Source of the DNA: Nicotiana tabacum
Lineage: Eukaryota; Streptophyta; Magnoliopsida; Solanales; Solanaceae
Length of the DNA stretch: 64,000 nt
Reading direction: 5' to 3'
Assembly (NCBI RefSeq): GCF_000715075.1
Contig: NC_134096.1
Location: forward strand, 122,456,643-122,520,642
Part shown: positions 8,868 to 20,881 of the stretch, one piece after another
How positions within the stretch are numbered: the first letter of the stretch is position 1
Layout of the letters: each line of letters starts with the position of its first letter
Translations under genes and position numbers: made by a program
The notes under the pieces: generated by a model
The model's database searches: none
What the model was told of the DNA's origin: nothing
The model's input: the letters and a program-made list of their open reading frames with translations, nothing else

Positions 8868-11727
8868 TGTAATGACCCGGCCGGTCGTTTTGAGCTCTAG
8901 CACATCATTCAGCGGTTTGAGACTCCTAGTAGCTTCACTTCAGGTATTATGACATGTACGCATGGTCGGAATTTAATTTCGGGAAGTTCAGAGTTGATTT
9001 GGAAAGAAAATTCTAATTTCGGAAGCTTTAAGTTGGAAGAATTGATTAAGGTTTGATTTTTGAGTAAACGACCTCGGAATCGGGATTTGAAGGTTCCAAC
9101 AAGTTCGTATGATGATTTTGGACTTGGTCATATGTACGGATAGGGTTTTGGATGACCCGGGAGCATTTCAACGCCTATTGTGGAAGGTTGGTGTTTTGGA
9201 AGAATTTCATAAATTTGGGTTGAAGTGCATTTCAATGTTATCGATGTTTGATTGGGATTCCGAGTCTGGGAATAGCTCCGTATGATGATTCCGGTCTTAG
9301 GAGCAAGTCCGGAAGTGGATTTGGAGGTCCATAAGTCATTTTGGGGTCATTTGGCGAAAGTTAGAAATTCGAAGGTTTTAAGAAGTTTGACTGGGAGTGG
9401 ACTTTTTGATATCTGGGTCAGATTCCGATTTCGAAAGTTGGAATAGGTCCGTAATGTCGAATGTGACTTGTGTGCGAAATTTGAGGTCAATCGGACGTGA
9501 TTTGATAGGTTTCAGCATCGATTGTAGAAGTTTGAAGTTTTAAAGTTCATTAAGTTTGAATTGGAGGGTGATTCATGTTTTTAGCGTTGTTTGATGTGAT
9601 TTAAAGGCTCAAATAAGTTCATAATGTGTTTTGGGACGTGTTGCTATATTTGGATGAGGTCCCGAGGGCCTCAGGTGGATTTCGGATGGTTAACGGATCG
9701 AGTTTGGGCTTGGAAGAAATGCTAAGGCAGCTGGTATCTGATGTAACCGCACCTGCGAGGTTTTGGCCATAGGTGCGGAGCCGCCGAAGTGTCCAAGAGG
9801 GTCGCAAAAGCGGTTCTGGCTGGGATCGCAAATGCGATCAAGTTCCGCATAAGCGGGACCACACCTACGCATGAAGAGCCGCAGAAGCGGACGCGCAGAT
9901 GCGCTACATGGGGCACAGATGCAGGGATTGTTGGGCTGAGCTAGAGCCACACCTGCGATGGAATTTCCGCAGGTGCGGAGCAGCAGAAGTGGCTATTTGA
10001 CCGCATGTGCGAAGGTCGGGCTGGGCAGAATGTTTTAAAAGCAGGGTTTGGGTTCATTTTACCCATTTTTCATTTGGTTGGGCGATTTTTGGAGAGCTTC
10101 AAGGGGAGATTTTCATCATCTATGACAAGGTAAGTGATTCGCACCTATTGCAAGTTAAATACTTGATTTATAAATGGATGTAAACATGCAATATTTGTAG
10201 AAAATTTGGGATTTTGAAGAAAAACCTAGAAATTTGGTATTTTTGGATTTTGACCACGAATTTGGGCATGGAATTCGAAATAAATTATATATTTGAGTTC
10301 GTGGGGCTATGGGTGAAGTTTATCTTCGAAATTTTCTGGAATTCGGGCACGTGGGCCCGAGGGTGATTTTAATCGACTTTTCGAACGGAGTTGAAAATTC
10401 TTGTAACTAGGATTATAATAAGTATTAGAGTATATATTTATGGAAATGCTCATTTATTGACTAGTTTTGGAGTGTTGGGCGTCGATTTGAGTTGTTTGAA
10501 AAGCTTGGGAGCCGGCTATGGAACTTCGGGGCGAGGTAAGTCTCCTTTCTAACCTTGTAAGAGGGAATTAACCCCATAGATGAAATAATTCAATATGTGC
10601 TTCTATTTGTGGGGGCTACGTACGCACGAGGTGACGAGAGTCCGTACGTAGCTACTAATATGCTTATGTCCGGGTAGTCTAGGACCCATATCATGTTGTA
10701 CTTGCGATGTTTATACCCTACTTATTAATTTAATTGTTTAAAACATTTAGAAACTCGATAAAGGAACTTTAAAAGGTTAAAGTCCATTCTTCTTGACTGT
10801 AAATGAGAATTTGTATTTCTTGAATAGTTGCCTTAATAAATCTTGAATTTGGTTGTTTTAAATTATATTTTCTCTTTGTGGAGCGGGCCGAACGGCTCGG
10901 CAGGTTAAACTGATGCATCTATGGTCGGTGCCATTCGACCCTCGATAGTGCATAGTTTAAATATTTATATTGGAGCGGGCCGTACGACCTTGGTATGATT
11001 TGCGCATGATATATTTTTTTTGAATTGATAATAATTGATATTGCTTTCATTGGCGTGAGATACAAAAATGTTAAATGACGACAATAAATTTGGAAATTTC
11101 TTATGAACAAAAGAATTGTTTACTTATTTCATGATAATCGAGCTTACAGCCGTCCTACGTAATCCATGCTTAATTATATCATTGATATTTTATTTATAGC
11201 CCATAGTAAGTGTCGAAGTCGATCCCTTGTCACTACTTCTTCGAGGTTAGGCGGGTTACTTACTGGGTACGCATTGATTTACGTACTCATACTACACTTG
11301 CTGTATATTTTTGTGCAGGTGCATATATGTCTAGTGGCCGTGTGGGCACAGAGGCGCGGTTATTGCGGGGACTTAAGTGAGCAGCATTCCACGTTACGAG
11401 TCCGCAGCCAGCAGAGTCTCCTTCAGAGTATTTATATTTCTCTTGTCCGAATTTGTATTCCGGACAAATGTTATATTTTATTTTACATTCCTAGTTGAGC
11501 CTCATGCACTTGTGACACCGGGGTTTGGGATGGTTATGGGTTGTCCTATATTGAAATTGTTAAAAACATTATTATTTATTTTGTAAATTCTATCTTTTAC
11601 TATTTAATTGAAGGAAATATGATTTCAGAAATATTAAAATGAGAACCAAATTAAGTATTTATATTTGGCTTGCCTGACAGCGGTGTCCGGCGCCATCACG
11701 ACCTTTAATGGATTTTGGGCCGTGACA
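8868..11727 (+). repeat. Element S: solo LTR of a chromovirus-type element
   Basis: Begins TGTAATGACCCGGCC and ends GGGCCGTGACA, the same terminal pattern as the chromovirus LTRs T, B and D but in the opposite orientation. No internal region or second LTR is attached. The flanks are TGTAT (8863-8867) and TGTAG (11728-11732), a 5-bp duplication with one mismatch. The copia gag reads across the site when S is removed. It is best explained by LTR-LTR recombination that removed the body. Frames inside it at 9619-9950 and 11166-11586 are not convincing genes. Confidence 0.85.
9745..10015. repeat. Palindromic CpG-rich block in solo LTR S
   Basis: Irregular short units such as CCGCACCTGCGAGG, TCGCAAATGCGATC, CCGCATAAGCGG, CGCAGAAGCGGACGCG and TCCGCAGGTGCGGAG, each near self-complementary. 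The block starts about 880 bp from the sense LTR start. Confidence 0.75.
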
Positions 11728-11785
11728 TGTAGCTTTTGCCCGATATATCCAGGGCTACAAATTCAAGTTTAGAAAGATTTGACAT
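11728..11785 (-). pseudogene. Copia gag N-terminus (element P)
   Basis: ATG at 11783-11785 on the minus strand, followed by SNLSKLEFVALDISGKSYM, the usual start of this copia gag family. The frame is cut by solo LTR S and resumes at 8867. The upstream 11786-11863 would be the leader between the LTR and gag and contains TTATCAGCATGAG next to the LTR, where the primer site should lie. Confidence 0.8.
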
Positions 11786-12519
11786 TATTTAGAAAAAGAA
11801 AGTTCGTACCTCTGATACTTTAAAAGTATTTGCTCGAGATGGTAGAGTCTCATGCTGATAACGTGTTATAAAATAAAGACTGTAAAGTAAAGACAAGTGT
11901 CACGACCCGAAATTCCCACCTTCGGACCTTGATGGCGTCTAACATTTCACTTGCTAGGCAAGCCAACGTTAGAATAATATTAACCAATTTTTAAACAATC
12001 TTTAAATTGTTAATAATCAAGGAAACAAAAGCGGAAGCAAAGTTTGAAATATAGTGAAGTAAGCCTTAAAAATAACGGTGTCTAAATACCATCCCAGAAT
12101 TGGTGTCACAGGTGCATGAGCTTCTATAATAAATACAAATAAAGGTCTGAATAAAATAAAGCTGTCTGGAAATAAAGACATAGCTAAAGTAAAATAGACG
12201 GGGATTTCAAAACTGCGGACGCCATGCTCAAGTCTCCTCTGGTAGCTGAAATCCGAGCAAGTCTATGGTACGCCGCTGGGACCAACTCCAAAATCTGCAC
12301 AAGAAGTGCAGAGTGTAGTATCAGTACAACCGACCCCATGTACTGGTAAGTGCTGAGCCTAACCTCGACGAAGTAGTGACGAGGCTAAGGCGGTTCACTT
12401 ACATTAACCTGTACGCAATATTGATAACAACAACAAATAATAGAAATAAATCAGGTAACTCATTTATAATAATTGAAGCCAACTCAACAATCATAATCCA
12501 TTATTATTTCAACCAATTC

Positions 12520-12850
12520 TGTTGCAGCGTGCAACCCGCTCTCACAATATATTCACATTCAATTCTGTTGCAGCGTGCAACCCGCTCTCCCATTATATTT
12601 CTTTTAATCAAGTTTGTCATGTATTTATTTCAATCAAGTATATATATAGACTTTTAAATAAGTCTGTTGCAGCATGCAATCCAATCCCCCAATATTGACT
12701 TTTTAATAAGTCTGTTGCGGCGTGCAACCCGCTCCTCCAATATTGACTTTTTAATAAGTCTGTTGCGGCGTGCAATCCGATCCTCCAATATATTCATTAT
12801 TTCAATCAATTCTGTTGCGGCGCGCAACCCGCTCCTCCAACATATTCATT
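12520..12850. repeat. Minisatellite with TGTTGCGGCGTGCAACCCG core in 3' LTR of T
   Basis: About seven units of 45-60 bp, each holding CTGTTGCGGCGTGCAACCCG followed by CTCCTCCAATAT. The core is itself near-palindromic (TTGCGGCGTGCAA). The twin LTR has the matching array at 20635-21070. Confidence 0.8.
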
Positions 12851-13829
12851 TACCAATTCTTATAGAAGAATTTTTTTCGATAAATGTAACAATTAATATA
12901 AAATTATAAGACAACAAGCATACAATAATTATGATTTAATTATGAAACAAACAATGACGAATAGCAAATTATTATGGAAATCAGGGAGAAAATAGGCAGT
13001 TTAATATTTAATATGCTGAATGTCAAATAACAATTAAGACACATAATTCAAATAGCATGTAACAAATAATGCAAGAATTCAAGGATTAATGTTTGACAAA
13101 GAATAGGAGAGAAACAATTATTATAATAATTAATTCATGGTTTAAAATAATTTATGATTTTTCAAGTAAGTAGGCAAACAGTCAATTTGACGACGTATAG
13201 ACACTCGTCACCCCGCCTATACGTCGTTCACATGCATTTCACATAACAAATAATTTAAGGGTTCTATTCCCTCAAGTCAAGGTTAACCACGACACTTACC
13301 TCGCTTTGCAAATTTTAATCAATTATTCAACCACAGCTTTTCCTTTTAAATTTGCCTCCAAAAGCTTCAAATCTATTCACAAACAATTCTATATATTCAA
13401 TACGAATCATAGGAATTAATTCCATATGAATTTACAAATTTTACGGATAAAAATCCGAAATTCATTAAAATATTTAAAAGTGGAACCCACATCTCAAATC
13501 CCGAAAAAACTTGCGAAATCCGAACACCCGTTCTGATACGATTTCAACCATACAAAAATTTATCCAATTCCAATGTCAAATGTCACCTTCAAATCTTAAA
13601 TTTTTGTTTTTGGAAAGTTTTACAAAATTTCAATTTCTTCCATCTAAATCCGAAATAAATGATAAATATAGGCTTAGATTTATGAAATACAATCACTATA
13701 TGATAAAGAACACTTACCCAGTTCGAAATCATGAAAAACTCCTTTGAAATCGCCCATAAGCCGAGTTATAATTGAGGGTTTGTGAAAAATGGGAAAATTC
13801 CCATTTTGGTTTTGCTTTAAGTCATAGGG

Positions 13830-14125
13830 GTCAGGCCTTCTTCGCGTTCGCGATGAGTAGCAGCCCGTGGCCTTCGCGTTCGCGAAGGCTTCCCCCTGGC
13901 CTTTGCGTTCGCGAGGCATTGATCACGTTCACGATGAAGGAATGATCAACCCTCCCCAGGTGTGCCTAACACTACCGTTCGAGAGGTGCTGGTTGAGTTC
14001 GCGAAGGGTAATGCCCTCATCGCTTCGCATTCTCGATCAAGCCTTTGCGTTTGCGAAGAAGAAAGCTTCAGCTGCCCATTTACTCTTCGCGTTTGCGAGA
14101 GTACCTTCGCGAATGCGAAGAAGGA
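13830..14125. repeat. TTCGCGTTCGCGAA palindrome block in 3' LTR of T
   Basis: Units such as TTCGCGTTCGCGAAG, TTTGCGTTCGCGAGG and TTCGCGAATGCGAAG alternate with short spacers. The block lies about 680-980 bp from the sense LTR start (14808). It appears again in the twin LTR at 22030-22355 with a different number of units. Confidence 0.85.
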
Positions 14126-14768
14126 CATGCCAGAACACCTGCTGCAGCAAAATACCAGATTTTCAAAGTCCAAAACATCTCGTAGCCTATCTGAAACTCA
14201 CCCGAGCCCTCGGGGCTCCAAACCAAACATGCACACAAGTCCTAAAACATCATACGAACTTGCTCGCGCGATCAAATCGCCAAAATAACACCTAGTACTA
14301 TGAATCAGACAACAAATCAAAGGAAGTTTTCAAGAAAACTTTAAAACATATATTTTTATAACTGGACGTCCGAATCACGTCAAATCAACTCCAATTCTCA
14401 CCAAATTCGACAGACAAGTCATAAATATTATAGTGGACCTATACCGGGCTACGAAACCAAAATACGGACCCGAGGTCAATAAATCCAACATCAGTAATTT
14501 CTTGAAAATCATTAAGCTTTCAAGTATTTAATTTTTCATCAAATAATGATTTTTCCCAAATAACGATACGGACCTACTGGAATTGTCAAAACATTGATTT
14601 GGGTCCGTTTGCTCAAAATGTTGACCAAAGTCAACTTAGTTGAGTTTTAAAGCTCTATTTCATATTTTAATCCATTTTTCACATAAAAACTTTTCGAAAA
14701 ATTGTACGGATTGCACACGCAAGTCGAGGAATGATAAGTGGTGCTTTTCGAGGTCTTAAAACACAGAA

Positions 14769-15408
14769 TTACTTATTAAATTTAAAGATGACATTTTGGG
14801 TCATCACATTCTCCACCTCTAAAACAAACGTTCGTCCTCGAACGGAGTTAGAAAAAGTACCCGAGCTGGAGAAAAGGTGTGGATATTTACTTCGCATGTC
14901 CAACTCGGACTCCCAAGTAGATGCCTCTACCGGCTGACCTCTCCATTGCACCCAAACTGAAGGATAACTCTTTGACCTCAACTGTCGGACCTGTCGGGCT
15001 AGAATAGCCACTGGCCTCCTCATAAGTCAAATCTTTGTCCAATTGGACTGAGCTGAAATCTAACACACGGGACGGATCACCATGATATTTTCGGAGTATA
15101 GACACATGAAACACCAGATGAACCACTGATAAACTAGGTGGTAATGCAAGCCTGTAGGCTACTTCATCCACCCTTTCAAGAATTTCAAAGGGCCCGATAT
15201 ATCTAGGGCTCAACTTGCCCTTCTTTCCGAACCTCATTACACCTTTTATAGGTGAAACTCGGAGCAATATTCTTTCTCCAACCATGAATGCAATTTCACA
15301 AACTTTACGGTCGACATAACTCTTTTGCCTAGACTGAGCTGTGCGAAGTCGATTATGAATAATCTTGACCTTATCCAAGGCATCCTGTACCAAAACAGTA
15401 CCCAACAA
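14769..15408 (-). pseudogene. Integrase C-terminus and chromodomain of element T
   Basis: The frame at 14887-15408 gives the integrase C-terminal region (SPIKGVMRFGKKGKLSPRYI, GPFEILERVDEVAYRLALPP, LSVVHLVFHVSILRKYHGDP). After a frameshift near 15020 comes ILARQVRQLRSKSYPSVWVQ and WRGQPVEASTWESELDMRSK, a chromodomain with the W-x-G and EATWE-type core that marks chromoviruses. Chromodomains are thought to guide integration to marked chromatin. The open frame runs into the LTR. Confidence 0.88.
14809..14822 (-). other. Polypurine tract of element T
   Basis: The minus strand reads TTTTAGAGGTGGAGAA directly before the 3' LTR start TGTGATGACCC. Its place next to the LTR fits the primer for plus-strand DNA synthesis. 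D has the same tract at 32616-32627. Confidence 0.8.
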
Positions 15409-16364
15409 CCGAGCCTCTCCCGGTTCAAACCAACCAACTGGCGATTGGCATCACCTTCCGTATAATGGCTCATATGGAGCCATATGAATGCTCGACTAGT
15501 AGCTATTATTATAAGCAAACTCCGCAAGTGGCAAGAAATGATCCCGAACCTCCAAAGTATATAACACAAGCGCGGAGCATATCTTCCAATATCTGAATAG
15601 TGCGCTCTGACTGTCCGTTTGTCTGTGGATGAAATAATGTACTCAACTCCACCCGCGTGCCTAACTCACGCTGTACAGCCCTCCAGAAATGTGAGGTAAA
15701 CTGCGTACCTCGGTCTGAAATAATAGACATGGGCACACCGTGAAGGCGAACAATCTCACGAATGTAAATTTCAGCTAACCTCTCTGAAGAATAGGTAACT
15801 GCTACTGGAATGAAATGTGCTGACTTGGTCAACCTGTCCACAATGACCCAAACTGTGTCAAATTTTCTCTTAGTCCATAGGAGCCCAACAACAAAATCCA
15901 TAGTGATATGCTCCCACTTCCACTTAGGAATTTCTAACTTTTGAAGCAAACCACCAGGTCTCTGATGCTCGTACTTAACTTGCTGACAATTCAGACACCG
16001 AGCTACATATGCAACTATATCCTTTTTTCGTTCTCCTCCACCAATAATGTTGCCGCAAATCTTGATACATTTTGGCGGTACCTGGATAAATAGAATATCT
16101 GGAACTGTGTGCTTTTTCAAGAATTAACTCACGAAGCCCATCCACATTAGGCACACAAATACGACCCTGCATTCGCAGAACCCCATCTTCCCCCACAGCA
16201 ACCTGTTTGGCATCACCGTGCCACACTGTGTCCTTAAGGACAAGTAAGTGAGGATCATCATAATGCCTCTCTCTGATGCGCTCATATAAAGAATACCGAG
16301 CGACTGTACAAGCTAGAACCCGATTGGGTTCTGAAACATCTAACCTCACGAACTGATTAGACAA
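15246..16364 (-). pseudogene. Integrase zinc-binding and catalytic core of element T
   Basis: The N-terminal part (15975-16364) has the histidines in [18 protein letters not shown]. After a frameshift near 16050 the cysteines CLNCQQVK follow. The core (15509-16110) has all three catalytic residues: Asp in [10 protein letters not shown], Asp in [11 protein letters not shown] and Glu in [14 protein letters not shown] second frameshift near 15560 separates the C-terminal part. Confidence 0.88.
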
Positions 16365-17000
16365 AGTCTAAACATATGCTGCTAATCTTCTCACCAACCG
16401 GAATATACGCAAGACTGTCCATACTCACAGCCTTTCTATTCAAAGCATCGGCCACCACATTGGCCTTTCCGAGGTGATACAAAATGGTGATATCATAGTC
16501 TTTCAACAACTCCAACCATCTTCTCTGCCTTAAATTAAGATCCTTTTGTTTGAACAGATACTGAAGGCTATAATGATCAGTAAATACCTCACACGAGACA
16601 CCGTAGAGGTAATGCCTCCAAATCTTCAGCACATGAACAATGGCTGCCAATTCTAAGTCATGACCAGGATAATTCTTCTCGTGAACTTTCAACTATCGCG
16701 ACGCATATGCAATTACCTTGCCATCTTGCATTAATACTGCACCAAGCCCAATATGAGATGCGTCACAATATACAGTATATGGTCTTGAACTTGTGGGTAT
16801 ACCAACACTGGCGTCGTAGTCAAAGTGTTCTTGAGCTTCTGAAAGCTCAACTCACATTCTTCTGACCATCTGAATGGGACACCCTTCTAGGTTAGTCTGG
16901 TCAATGGGCTTGCTATAGATGAAAACCTCTCCACGAACCGACGATAATAACCTGCTAAACCCAGGAAACTCCAGATCTCTGTAACTGAAGTAGGTCTTGG
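16357..17000 (-). pseudogene. RNase H domain of element T
   Basis: [40 protein letters not shown] and [17 protein letters not shown] are visible in the frame 16357-16692. The catalytic front part (the YCDASHIGLG-like segment near 16760) lies upstream behind stops at about 16690 and in the interval to 17000. Confidence 0.8.
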
Positions 17001-17489
17001 TCAATTCTGAACAACCTCAATCTTCTTAGGATCCACCTTTATGCCTTCTGTCGATACAACATGCCCCAAAAATGCAACTGATTCTAACCAAAACTCGCAT
17101 TTTGAAAATTTGGCATATAAGTGATTATTCTTCAAGGTGTGAAGCACACTTTGAAGATGCTGCTCATGCTCCTCTCGACTGCTAGAGTAAATCAAGATAT
17201 CATCAATGAAAGCAACCACAAAATAATCCAAATAAGGCTTGAACACCCAATTCATCAAATCCATAAATTTTGCTGGAGCATTTGTCAACCCAAATGACAT
17301 CAGTAGGAACTCGTAATGCCCATACCGAGTTCGAAAAGCTGTCTTAGGGACATCAGATGCCCTAATCTTCAACTGATAGTAACCAGATCTAAAATCAATC
17401 TTCGAAAATACCTTGGCACCCTGAAACTGATCAAATAAGTCATAAATTCTTGGCAGCGAATATTTGTTTTTGATAGTGGCCTTGTTCAA
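17001..17489 (-). pseudogene. Reverse transcriptase core of element T
   Basis: Fingers and palm are present: [66 protein letters not shown] and the catalytic [32 protein letters not shown] follows. The upstream part of the domain continues in the frame at 17486, with a one-base shift at the join. Confidence 0.9.
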
Positions 17490-19051
17490 CTGCTGAACAT
17501 CGGCATCAAGCCATCTTTATTCTTTACAAATAATACTAGTGCACCCCAGGGTGGGACACTAGGTCTAATGAATCCCAGATCAAGCAAGTCTTGTAACTGC
17601 TCTTTCAATTCTTTCAACTCTGGTGGGGCCATACGGTATGGTGGAATAGAAATGGGCTGAGTGCCCGGAGCCAAATCAATACAGAAGTCAATATCTCTGT
17701 CGGGTGGCATCCCCGGCAGATCTGCAGGAAATACTTCTGAAAATTCACAAACAACTGGTACTGAGTCCATAGAAGGGACATCCGCACTAGGATCGTGGAT
17801 ATAAGCCAAATAGGCTAGACACCCTTTCTCTACCATACGTCGAGCTTTCATATAAGAAATAACCCTGCTGGAAGAATGGCCAGGAGTTCCTTTCCACTCT
17901 AACCGAGTTAACCCAGGCATATTTAGGGTCACTGTCTTGGCATGACAGTCCAATATAGCATGATAAGGAGACATCCAATCTATACCCAAGATGACATAAA
18001 AATCTACCATATCAAGAAGTAGAAGATCCACACTAGTCTCAAGATTACCAATAGTAACCACATACGAATGATAGACATGATCTACTATAACAGAGTCTCC
18101 CACCAGTGTAGATACACATACAGAAGCACTCAAAGAATCACAAGGCACAACCAAATATGAAGCAAAATAGGAGGACACATAGGAATAAGTAGATCCTTGA
18201 TCAAATAGAACTGAAGCATCTCTATGGCAAATTGGAATAATACCTGTGATCACAACATGAGATGACTCGGCCTCAGGCCTAGCTAAAAAAGCATAAAATC
18301 GGGGCTGGGCCCCACCACTCTGAACTATATCTCTGGGACGGCCTCTAACTGGCTGGCCTCTACCTCTAATGGTCTGACCTCCACCTCTAATGGCCTGACC
18401 TCCACCTCTAATGGCTTGACCTCCACCTCTAGATGTCTGACCCCTACCTCTAGCTAGCTGAGTAGGTGGTGAAGCAACCGGTGCCGGTATGATGGCATGA
18501 GAATCTTGCCGAGATCTGTTACTCGCCAATCTAGGGCAATACCTTCTGCTGTGACCAATGTTCCCACACTCATAACACCCACCATCTTGATGCCGTGCCT
18601 GCTGAAGCTGAAGTTGACCCAGATGGGCCGGATAACCACTGTAGTAACTCTGGAGTGGTGGTGCACTGATAGAAGCTGAATGTGCACTGAATACTGGCTG
18701 CCCAGAGTAAGGCATAATATGACCATGACTCCCTGAAGCACCGGGAGATACATGAAGTGCTGAATGAAACGGTCTGGGAGGATGACCCCTACCAAAATTA
18801 CCCCTGGCTTTAGATGAGGCACCACTGAAACCACCGAACTGATGAGGCTTCTTATCAGACCTCTGCCCTCTCTTCTGTGTAAGAACCATCTCGATCCTCC
18901 TGGCGACATTAGTAGCCGCCTGAAAAGAAATCTCACTTCCGGTTTCCTTGGCCATCTGAAGTCTGATAGGGTGAGTGAGTCCTTCAATAAACCTCCTCAC
19001 TCTCTCTCCCTCCGTAGGTAGTAAAAGGAGAGCATGACGGGCCAAATCCAC
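17486..19051 (-). pseudogene. gag C-terminus, zinc knuckle, protease and RT start of element T
   Basis: An open frame of 521 codons. Residues 159-172 form a CCHC knuckle (CYECGNIGHSRRYC) for RNA binding. Residues 200-240 are RGGGQ repeats. The protease active site is FDQGSTYSYVSS at 283-294, where related elements have DPGS or a D-S/T-G motif. The ILGIDWMSPYHAILDC motif and the start of reverse transcriptase ([20 protein letters not shown]) follow. The frame ends when a shift breaks the polymerase. Confidence 0.88.
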
Positions 19052-19811
19052 AAAACGGGACTGTTACTCTGCCCTGCTGTAGACGCTCAAATTGTTTGTG
19101 GAATTCCTCTCTCAGTGTGATAGGGAGGAACTTCTCCAGAAATAGCTGAGAGAACTGCTCCCATGTAAGTGCAGGTGATCCGACTGGTCGGGTCAATGTA
19201 TAATCTCTCCACCACCTCTTGGCGGAACCCGTCATCTGGAATACAGCAAAATCAACTCCATTGGTCTCAACTATACCCATATTCCGCAGCACCTCATGGC
19301 AGCGTTCAAGATAATCTTGTGGGTCCTCAGAAGGTGTAACACTGAAGTGAACTGAAAAGAGCTTAGTGAACTTATCCAGTCTTAATAAGGCCTCAAAAGA
19401 CATGGCGGGCCTATCACCGGTCTGTACCGCAACAACCGACTGAACTATCATATCTGACGGGGCTGCCGGAGACTGATTCTAGGGAGCCATCTGCTCCGGA
19501 GCGGGAGTAGTGGGAGTTTGTGCTCCTCCCCCAGCCTGTGAGATGGATGGTGCCACTGGAAATGTACCATTTTGGGCCACACCCTCCATAAGACTCACCA
19601 ATCGGACTAGAGCGTCCTGAAGTACTGGAGTGGCTATGAATCCTTCTGGGACCTGCACTGGTCCAACTGGTACATTCTGAACTGGAACCTCCTCCTGAAG
19701 GTCCATATGAGGTTCTACAACAGGTGCAACTGCTCGAGCTCTGTACTGAGCTCTACCTCGGCCTCTAGAACGACCTCGACCTCGACCTTTACCCCTGGCC
19801 ATAGTTGCCAT
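18984..19811 (-). pseudogene. gag N-terminal half of element T
   Basis: Starts at ATG 19809-19811, directly behind a splice-acceptor-like CTCTCGCAG. The first residues are basic (ARGKGRGRGRSRGRGRAQ). A stop at 19479-19481 separates a proline-rich linker from the capsid part (19451-18984: RLDKFTKLFSVHFSVTPSED, RWWRDYTLTRPVGSPALTWE, QFSQLFLEKFLP). The last residues are frameshifted relative to 17486-19051. Confidence 0.85.
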
Positions 19812-19918
19812 CTGCGAGAGAATAAGAGTAAAATGGTTCAATCATCGATGATAGAATAAAATCGCACGACAGAATAAGAAAGAAGTGATATTGTTCCTAA
19901 ACTTCATAGCCTCTGAGA

Positions 19919-19945
19919 GATAAGTACAGACGTCTCCGTACCGAT
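19919..19945 (-). promoter_or_regulatory. Conserved leader motif with AGACGTCT palindrome (element T)
   Basis: The 27-bp stretch is shared with B (44552-44575) and D (37085-37108), between primer site and gag. It contains the exact 8-nt palindrome AGACGTCT at 19928-19935. A self-complementary loop sequence in a retroelement leader is a candidate RNA dimer or packaging signal; this is inference. Confidence 0.4.
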
Positions 19946-19998
19946 CCGTCAGATTCTACTAAGCTTGCTCGTGACTCGTGAGACCTATGTAACCTAGG

Positions 19999-20010
19999 GC
20001 TCTGATACCA
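19999..20010 (-). other. Primer-binding site of element T (tRNA-iMet)
   Basis: The minus strand reads TGGTATCAGAGC, the exact complement of the 3' end of plant initiator methionine tRNA, two bases from the LTR end. Confidence 0.95.
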
Positions 20011-20759
20011 ACTGTCACGACCCAAAATTTCCACCTTCGGACTGTGATGACGCCTAACATTTCACTTTCTAGGCAAGCCAACGTTAGAATAATATTAACC
20101 AATTTTTAAACAATCTTTAAATTATTAATAATCAAGTAAACAAAAGCGGAAGCAAAGTTTGAAATATAGTGAAATAATCCTTAAAAATAACGGTGTCTAA
20201 ATACCATTCCAGAATTGGTGTCACAGGTGCACAAGCTTCTAGAATAAATACAAATAAAGGTGCGAATAAAATAAAGCTGTCTGAAAATAAACACAGCTAA
20301 AGTAAAATAGATGGGGACTTCAGACTTGCGGACGCCATGCAGTTATACCTCAAGTCTCCTCTGGTAGCTGAAATCCGAGCAAGTCTATGGTACGCCGCTG
20401 GGACCAACTCCAAAATCTACACAAGAAGTGCAGAGTGTAGTATCAGTACAACCGACCCCATGTACTGGTAAGTGCTAAGCCTAACATCGACGAAGTAGTG
20501 ACGAGGCTAAGACGGTTCACTTACATTAACCTGTACGCAATATTGATAACAACAACAAATAATAGAAATAAATCAGTTAACTCATTTATAATAATTGAAG
20601 CCAACTCAGCAGTCATAATCCATTATTATTTCAACCAATTCTGTTGCAGTGCGCAACCCACTCTCACAATATATTCACATTCAATTTTGTTGTAGCGTGC
20701 AACCCGCTCTCCCAATATATTCCTTTTAATCAAGTTTGTCATGTATTTATTTCAATCAA

Positions 20760-20881
<122 letters not shown>

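Larger units (their letters stand above)
11898..14808 (-). repeat. 3' LTR of element T
   Basis: Plus-strand ends are TGTCACGACCC and GGGTCATCACA. It contains a minisatellite at 12520-12850 and a TTCGCGTTCGCGAA-type palindrome block at 13830-14125. It aligns along its length with the other LTR at 20013-23095. The short frames at 12376-14295 are LTR sequence and are not annotated as genes. Confidence 0.92.

Noticed and set aside
8868..11727. LTR S as a partner LTR of element T
   Set aside because: It is in the opposite orientation, has other end sequences and palindromes, and its own flanking duplication.
12520..12850. CRISPR-like array
   Set aside because: Repeats and spacers are both degenerate copies of one unit, the context is a plant LTR, and no cas genes are present.
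13867..14295. Arg/Phe/Ala-rich frames in the LTRs of T
   Set aside because: They arise from TTCGCGTTCGCGAA units and change between the two LTRs.
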